A stretch of DNA of 64,000 nucleotides from Romanomermis culicivorax. Taxonomy: Eukaryota; Nematoda; Enoplea; Mermithida; Mermithidae. Below are positions 58,271 through 64,000 of this stretch, one piece after another. The first letter of the stretch is position 1. The number at the start of each line of letters is the position of its first letter. Location of the stretch: assembly GCA_963922205.1 (NCBI GenBank), contig CAWUHX010000005.1:1240001-1304000 (forward strand), given 5' to 3'. Both the position numbers and the translations under genes were made by a program. The notes under the pieces were generated by a model. It was not told the DNA's origin, ran no database searches, and saw only the letters and a program-made list of their open reading frames with translations.

Positions 58271-58315
58271 ATAAAAATTCAACAATTATTTACAGTATGC
58301 ATGAAATTTATAAAG

Positions 58316-58480
58316 CAATAGAATTTTAACAATCAATAACAGATGAGATAAAATTTGTAAAGCGATAAAATTTAAGCAAACAATAACAATAGAATTTTAA
58401 CAATCAGTGACAGATGAGATAAAATTTATAAAGTGATAAAATTTAAACGAACAATAACAAGCGAGATAAAATTTTAAAAA
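58316..58480. repeat. Short tandem repeat, period about 72 bp
   Basis: AATAGAATTTTAACAATCA...GAGATAAAATTT(G/A)TAAAG(C/T)GATAAAATTTAA occurs twice, with a third partial unit. It borders the A-rich tract and the MULE copy. Confidence 0.55.
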
Positions 58481-59554
58481 ATTGCACGAGGTAAAACTGG
58501 TAAATAAAACACAACAAAAAGAGAAAAAAATTAACAAAACAAAATTAAAAATATTTAACAATCTAGAAAATACAAGGCATGTTGTAAAAGATGCCCGTTT
58601 CCACTACCTTCTGCTACTCGTACCATTCTTTCCTGCAAATCATCCCAAAGGAAATATTCTTTTGATGAAGTCCCCGGTTGAAGGAGGATGCATGCGAAGT
58701 GGTTGGAGATATAAACGATAACCGACAACAGATGGTATCTGAAAAACGTAGAGTGAAAAAAAACCAAAACACAACACCAGTTTGTTTTTACCGTCATCAA
58801 TTAAACATCAACTGCATCGGCAATGCAAAAACGTCATCGAATGGTGCGTTGCACAAATAAATTGGTGGCAACATGAGTAGCTGTTGCATCATAAAGGTAG
58901 GCGCACAAAAAGTTCTCATACCCTGACATTTTGTGGACCCGTTCTCATGTCTTTGTCCACTTATTTGCTTAATTTTGCGAAGATGTGTATTCCCCAAATT
59001 ATCGATGGTTTTATCTTTCACCATACTATAACATAAATGGTCAATAGACGGTAAAGTTTTATACTCACTAACGTCAGGGGTCCCGTAAACATCAGTTAAA
59101 ACCTCATTTAAATTAATGATTATATTTTTAGAAAAATGTGCTTAAAAACCATAGAAAAGCAATTTTCCCAAAATCCAAACGCAAATTTTGACTTTAAAAC
59201 AGAGTGATCTATAGCGGCTCCCTACGGATCACCTAAATTTTTGACCCAAAATTGACGAAATTGGCCGACTTGTTCAAAATACTCAATAGGGTTAGGGGAA
59301 CAAGTTAAAATCAAAATTTTGAAATTTTAAAATTTTAAAAATTTTTCAAAAATTTTTAGAAAAATTTTAAATTTTTTCAAAATTGTCATAGAAATGTCCG
59401 GCGTACTCAGAAACGTAGGAAAACAAGTTTCCCGAACCCAGAACCCAATTTTTCACTTCAAATTAGGTCCGGAACATGTTAAAATCCAATTTTTGAAATT
59501 GTAAAACTTTCAATAATTGATTAATTAACAAAAGACTTACAGTGCGTAGCATGT

Positions 59555-59830
59555 TATTTGTTATGTGTTAATTTGCATTGGGCATTTGGCTACGGAACAC
59601 TCGCTGCATTGTTGAAGAGTGTACATGGTGCTGATATGGCTCAAGAAGAACTCGTCCGCCGCACTGAATAAATCAATCTTTGTGCCCGAGCCATCTTTGG
59701 TTATATTTTTTTCTTCTACCCCATTCTTGTGGAAGCATATGTAATTCACCCACTCCAATGCAGCTTCCCCCAATTGGTGTTTAAGTGCCAATGTCAATGA
59801 TTTTTTTAACATTGACAATTCAAGGGGTAG
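59555..59830 (-). pseudogene. MULE copy 2, helical exon after the PHD finger
   Basis: Acceptor AACATTACAG puts this exon in phase with the PHD exon over a 54-bp intron. It encodes LPLELSMLKKSLTLALKH, EWVNYICFHKNGVEEK and a Cys motif CSECSVAKC before TAA. A strong donor (CACT/GTAAGT) lies 30 bases after the stop, so the original frame went on. Sequence at 59024-58797 (GNTHLRKIKQISGQ) may be a later exon. Confidence 0.45.
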
Positions 59831-59884
59831 CTGTAATGTTTGAAATTAATTCATGAATGTTATGTAATATAGCATTTGAATTAC

Positions 59885-60346
59885 CTGTCACAGGAATTTT
59901 GGGCAAAACTTTGCCTTAATATAGAAAGTTGTAAGGCCAGGATCGATCACACAAGTATTCTGTAGTTGATATTTTTGCAGAGCCAAATCGATTTGCGGCG
60001 AATTTCATAAGTATTGAAGAACGAAGCAGTGCATGCATTCCCAATAAAATTTGTTTTCGGGTTTTTTTCGATTGTTTTTAAGCAAAAAATAAATATTAGA
60101 AATATTTTCGCACTCTGGATGGTACCATATTCGGCAATTGTCGTCAACTTGTGCATCACATTCAAGCATGCGATTAACAGTTTTATCGACTTGACATTCG
60201 CAGAATGTCGGCTTCGCATCTTTGGATTTTAATGATACGATCAATAAAGCCTCATCGCGGACAGCGCTAAGGCGGGCCATTATTTCCCCATCCTCTTCGG
60301 GTTCTAAATTGGAGAGGTTGTTACTAATTAGCCTTGATAAGTCCAT
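59885..60346 (-). pseudogene. MULE copy 2, PHD-finger exon
   Basis: Exon of 154 codons between acceptor TGCATTCAG and donor CAG/GTAATT. After an acidic helix (LSNLEPEEDGEIMARLS) comes a PHD pattern: FCEC, then C-x4-DDNC-like spacing, WYHPEC, and WECMHC. PHD fingers usually read histone H3 tails, so this may have guided the transposase to chromatin marks; that role is inference. Two in-frame stops follow the finger (after VLQYL and after CPKFL). Confidence 0.6.
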
Positions 60347-60411
60347 CTGAATGCAAAAATTAAATTAGTTTAACCAAAAAATAATTCAAATATAAATTAA
60401 ATATTATTACT

Positions 60412-61344
60412 GGTTTTGGTCGCATTTCGGATATTATATACCTGTCTTTAATTTCATCACAGGTTGGAATTTGAGAATCAATTATAATTGTAGCCTGTCT
60501 TAAACAGAAAATGTTAATGTGAATAAAATTGGTTGGAATATGCAAGTTTATTAAAAGATACAAGTGTAGATCCTACTTGTTAAATGTTTACCTTTTTGTA
60601 TTTAGAGCTTCAGTGGTTTGGGATTGCGAATCAACCAAAACTGTAGCCTGTGAGTTGAAATTGGGCGGAGACGCATTACCAATGTTATCGAATGATTCGC
60701 ATTCTTCTTCTATGTGTCTGAATTGAATAATATGTACATTTGAATTTTAACCACAATGATAACCAACATATTTTAACCACTTACTCAAGATGTTTTATAT
60801 ATAATGGACCAGCATCATAGGCACAATTAGTTGTTTCCACTGGATGCTCACGGCAATTTGTAAAATCACTATTATTTTATTCCACGACATCACTTTGGGA
60901 ATTGTAATCACAAGTAGCTGTATCTACTTGAGTGTGGAAATCCAAATCTTTTGTAGCAGGCTTCCGAATTTTGACCTCATCAGCACAAGTAGCTGTTTCT
61001 ACTTGTGTGTTTGCGGGCTTCCTGATTTGGACGTCATCATCACAAGAAGCTGTTTCTACTTGAGTTTCGGACTCCTCGTCATCAAATTCAATATCCGTAA
61101 CTTTCGGCTTTATGTTCTTAAAGTCGTCCTTGCGAGGACGATTGCGTCCCAACTTTGATTTGCTAATCTTTTGTTTGTCTGCATGTCCCAAAGTAGTGAT
61201 GTTTCTGTTGGCCTTTACGGTAACTGGTAAATTGCAGGACAAACGAGCAGCTATCAAGTGGGCACAGGCCTTGTATCCACAACCGCAGCTGGTAGGGTTG
61301 AATCAAACTAGATAGATGTTGCCATTTTCAGTTACGTTGAAGCA
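60412..61344 (-). pseudogene. MULE copy 2, SWIM finger and TQVETA-repeat exons
   Basis: Exon 61344-60785 opens CFNVTENGN and holds a SWIM zinc finger (TSCGCGYKACAHLI), the standard companion of MULE transposases for DNA binding. Basic sequence (KISKSKLGRNRPRK) and three acidic repeats of the type TQVETA(S/T)C...IRKPA follow. Exon 60717-60592 (IEEECESFDNIG) and a further exon to about 60412 (QATIIIDSQIPTCDE) join in phase. VDSQ words recur, suggesting internal repetition. Stops include one after YNSQSDVVE. Confidence 0.58.
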
Positions 61345-61519
61345 CTAGAAAAAATTTTGAAATTAATTAAAAAATATAGACAACAGAGTCAATAACTACA
61401 TTATGAATTATTACTCTTGATAGGGTGTCGTGCACCACCTTTCCATTTTTGACTAAAAATTGACCAATTCGGAAATTTGAATCATCATCTCCACAGGGAT
61501 GTGATTTTGGCTCTACCTG

Positions 61520-62795
61520 CTACAGTAGTTGTACGCAAACTTGGCCAAATCGACAGTATTGTAAGATGTTTCTCAGTTCGATTATTTCTCTTTTCCGCAT
61601 TTCGTTTGCAGGCCTCATTGGAATGTGGGTGTTGAGCTTGAAATCCCCAACTCCATATTTGGTGCGGTCATAATCGACGTTGTAATAACGAAATAGGGTG
61701 TAGAAAGCCAGAACCGCCACGTCGATGGGCATTTCTCTCCAAGAAGTCCAGGTCTTGAGGACTTTGTTGAAACTTTAGCTGGCGTTGGTCATTACGCCTA
61801 AAATATGTATTTAAATTAATTGATTAAAACTATAAATTATTCAATAATCTAATAAGTGAATTTCTTAAAAGCTTGTCAGTTAGAAGTGAAGCAATTTTTT
61901 GCAATATTTTGATTAATTAACAGCATTTTTGGAATTATAAATAAATTGTACAAATTATACTTATTTGTTTATTAGTCTTAGGCTTTTGATGTCTGGAAAC
62001 ATTTCATTTGTTAATATGTGAAATGTACAGAAAACCTTGATATGTAGGTGTGTTTAAATTAATATACCTGAGAAACAAGAGTACAACCCGATTGGTTCGA
62101 ACACCCATTCTCCACTGGTTTGAACAGCTGGCGCAATGGATGAAAAGTAATACTGTTTGAACTTTTCGGGCCTTCTTCCACTTAGTTCTTCAGCTTTTAA
62201 TGCTGCTAGATTCTCAGAGTTGGATTTTAGAATCGAATATAAATTTTTCACTATCGCGACACACAAGTTGTTATTTTTCAGACATAATTCGGTAATTTTC
62301 CAAGTAACATTTTCTACCAAATGTCGCCAGCAATAAATGTACACTGTATCTGGTGTCAAATTTCTGAAATCAAATTCTCGATCGGTAATTATAACAGTTT
62401 TGATGTTCCCATTCGTAATACGAATGGGTAGCTGTCCAAAAATTCTTTGTATAAAGCCACAATGGTTTTCTTTGAATCTTTTTCCTTTATAAGGACCCCG
62501 AGTGGGAAAACGGGTTGGCCAATAAGGCTTTTTTGGTGATAAATTGCTAAAAATCGCCCAATTCAAACGTCGTGTGGTAAAGAACGACAAATGGCTCGTT
62601 CGGTTATTCCGTTATTAATTCGTTAATTATTTTGGGCGTGTCCGGCAACATACATGATACCAGAAAGTCTTGAGCCGTTTGTTCTATGCTCTTTATAAAT
62701 TGGCATTCATTCTCGCGAATGAATGTGTTTACATTGTAAATTGTGTTCTTTGTTGGCTGGAATTTGTTTTGAATGCCGTATTTGAAGTTGGCCAT
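61520..62795 (-). pseudogene. MULE copy 2, catalytic region
   Basis: From ATG 62795: NFKYGIQNKFQP, then a block resembling the MULE first-Asp region (FVVLYHTTFELGDF, where most families have YDTTF). Then FPLGVLIKEK, LLITDREFDFRNL (second Asp), YCWRHLVENVTWKI (the CW-x-H motif) and helices to SGEWVFEPIGL. A further exon at 61735-61540 carries AVLAFYTLFRYYNVDYDR. The frames shift at least twice. The change of the first Asp to His here and to Asn in copy 1 would abolish activity. Confidence 0.62.
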
Positions 62796-63089
62796 CTAAA
62801 ACAGTAATTTTAGTTTGTAGCATTTTTGTAATCTATAACAATAAGTGTTATAAAAAATTGTACTACTTGAGATATCTATTTAAATATATTCACCTGTTTT
62901 CTATCTCTGTAATTTACAACAGCTTCCAGGCCCAGTGGAGCAGGATGGTCTGTTTTAATTTTCTCGTACAATTGAGGAGGCCTAATGTACAGGTCTCGTT
63001 TTAGTTCAACTTCAACCAGTTTCTTAATGACAGAAGCATTTCCAATAAAGACTTTGTTACTTGTGAAAGTTAAGCAAAGAAGGCTCAAA

Positions 63090-64000
63090 CAAAACAAATA
63101 TTAGTTGTCAATCTTACTTTACAGATAAAAGTTACTATATCATTGTTAGGCAAAAAGTCAATTTGAATTCAAATGTGAGCGGCATTCTGCAGGGGGGGGG
63201 CACTGTAACCTAATTTGGCGATCCCTGATATACAAGCGGATATTGTACAAAAAAAGTTGGAAAATTTCCAAAAATGAGTGTGACCTCCACTAGGCAGCAA
63301 AAAACACTCAAAAGAGCGCCTCTCATATGTGGGCATTTATATGACAGTGTTGTGAGTCTGCCTTTCTGACTAGAGAGAAATTGGTACAGTTGTACTCACA
63401 AAAGTTAAAAAATATTATTAGCTTGAGGTCAATTATGTTTAATAAATTCAGGCAAAGCAGCAAGAAAAGTAAAGATCCTGCACAAAGCATCAAAACTTTT
63501 TTTGAATTTTTTATTAGAACGCTGAATATTGAGAGCATGGGACTTGAAAGCCCGTATGATATGAAAACTGACTCCTGCACCCTGCACAAAACGCCTTAAA
63601 AAAATTTATGCACCAGGTACAAAAGCTGTGCTCAGTGAACATAAAAAAACACTGACCAGGGAGCATTCAAATTCAACAAATTAATTTTTTAACCCATATT
63701 AGCCTAGACATTAAAAAATCTTTTTTGGATGTAGTGTTGGGGATGTGCTTACGGCAGTAGCAATCCCACATCTATGCAAAATTGGTGAATCGACAAAGTT
63801 ACGATTCGACCAAAAAGAGCAATGTTTATCATTCTCGTACTTTGGTGTGTTTCGGGCGAGTCGCGTCCGTTCTAAATTATATTTGTACTGTTTCGCCTAG
63901 TAAAGGCCGATGCTGACAGCCCCACACCATACTTACATATTATTATTATCATAATTATTTATTATTTATATTATCATTACTCGCGCATTGAGCGGTTGGA
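63090..64000. other. Non-coding at the right edge
   Basis: No supported gene. It contains a G-run at 63189-63200 and a TTA/TTATTA-rich simple tract at 63938-63978. A short plus frame near 63380-63597 (NKFRQSSKKSKDPAQS) looks hydrophilic but has no support. Confidence 0.3.

Larger units (their letters stand above)
58560..63077 (-). mobile_element. MULE (MuDR-like) copy 2 with SWIM and PHD fingers
   Basis: The minus-strand gene runs from about 63077 to below 59550 with introns. In order: VFIGNASVIKKLVEV (donor CAG/GTGAAT at 62894), the exon at 62795 onward, the catalytic region, a conserved YNVDYDRTKYG block (61.6 kb), SWIM finger, TQVETA repeats, two small exons, PHD finger exon and a downstream helical exon. 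It is truncated at its N-terminus compared with copy 1. Many stops and some frame changes break it (for example TAA after NELITE and TAA after QINT). Terminal inverted repeats were not found. MULEs move by cut and paste with DDE catalysis. Confidence 0.75.

Noticed and set aside
58082-58285. Phenylalanine-rich open frame on the minus strand
   Set aside because: It is the shadow of the A-rich simple-sequence tract.
63380-63597. 72-codon plus-strand frame near the right edge
   Set aside because: No start context, motif or neighbour; composition fits random AT-rich sequence.

Overview
The window looks like invertebrate animal DNA. It is AT-rich, with GT-AG introns (mostly 55-350 bp), AATAAA signals, no operons, and many decayed mobile elements: Tc1/mariner, hAT, PIF/Harbinger, MULE and Ty3/gypsy-like LTR elements. 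I cannot name the taxon. Exon coordinates were read by eye from reading frames, splice sites and phase agreement, so they are proposals, not verified transcripts.

Layout. 0-1.2 kb: a three-exon gene for a secreted cysteine-rich protein (+), convergent with the last exon of a membrane protein (-). 3.5-6.6 kb: a tandem duplication holding remains of a NADAR-domain coding region followed by an SGNH-hydrolase coding region (-). 12.0-12.9 kb: Tc1/mariner fossil. 14.2-16.3 kb: two direct copies of an unnamed repeat, with a third copy inverted at 24.4 kb. 17.5-18.4 kb: a hAT (DUF4371-type) transposase relic that still shows its introns. 19.16-23.09 kb: an LTR element with gag and almost no pol. 23.4-24.3 kb: an unrecognised three-exon coding unit. 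25.0-28.1 kb: a gypsy-like pol fossil interrupted by about 1 kb carrying a small spliced-looking unit with its own polyadenylation signal.

29.6-36.5 kb is an accessory-looking array on the minus strand. Three 0.5-kb repeats carry transmembrane-exon sequence. The copy at the edge splices, in phase, into a short basic cytoplasmic tail. Behind it lie two and a fraction 2.4-kb tandem repeats carrying conserved, unrecognised exons. The third copy is cut where a PIF/Harbinger element (36.5-38.6 kb) begins. That transposase is nearly complete and has one intron.

38.7-45.2 kb holds near-palindromic motif clusters, a 270-bp-arm inverted repeat, decayed coding units of unknown family, and a small Tc1/mariner-like MITE. 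45.7-52.8 kb is a broken LTR element in which a membrane-glycoprotein-like region lies before protease, reverse transcriptase, RNase H and integrase, an unusual order. It abuts a MULE copy (52.8-55.1 kb). 55.3-58.5 kb is tandem repeats, including a GATC-rich 116-bp minisatellite. 58.6-63.1 kb is a second, longer MULE copy whose transposase carries a SWIM zinc finger, short acidic repeats and a PHD finger.

Host genes are few and mostly partial. Apart from the Harbinger transposase, nearly every mobile-element coding region is broken.
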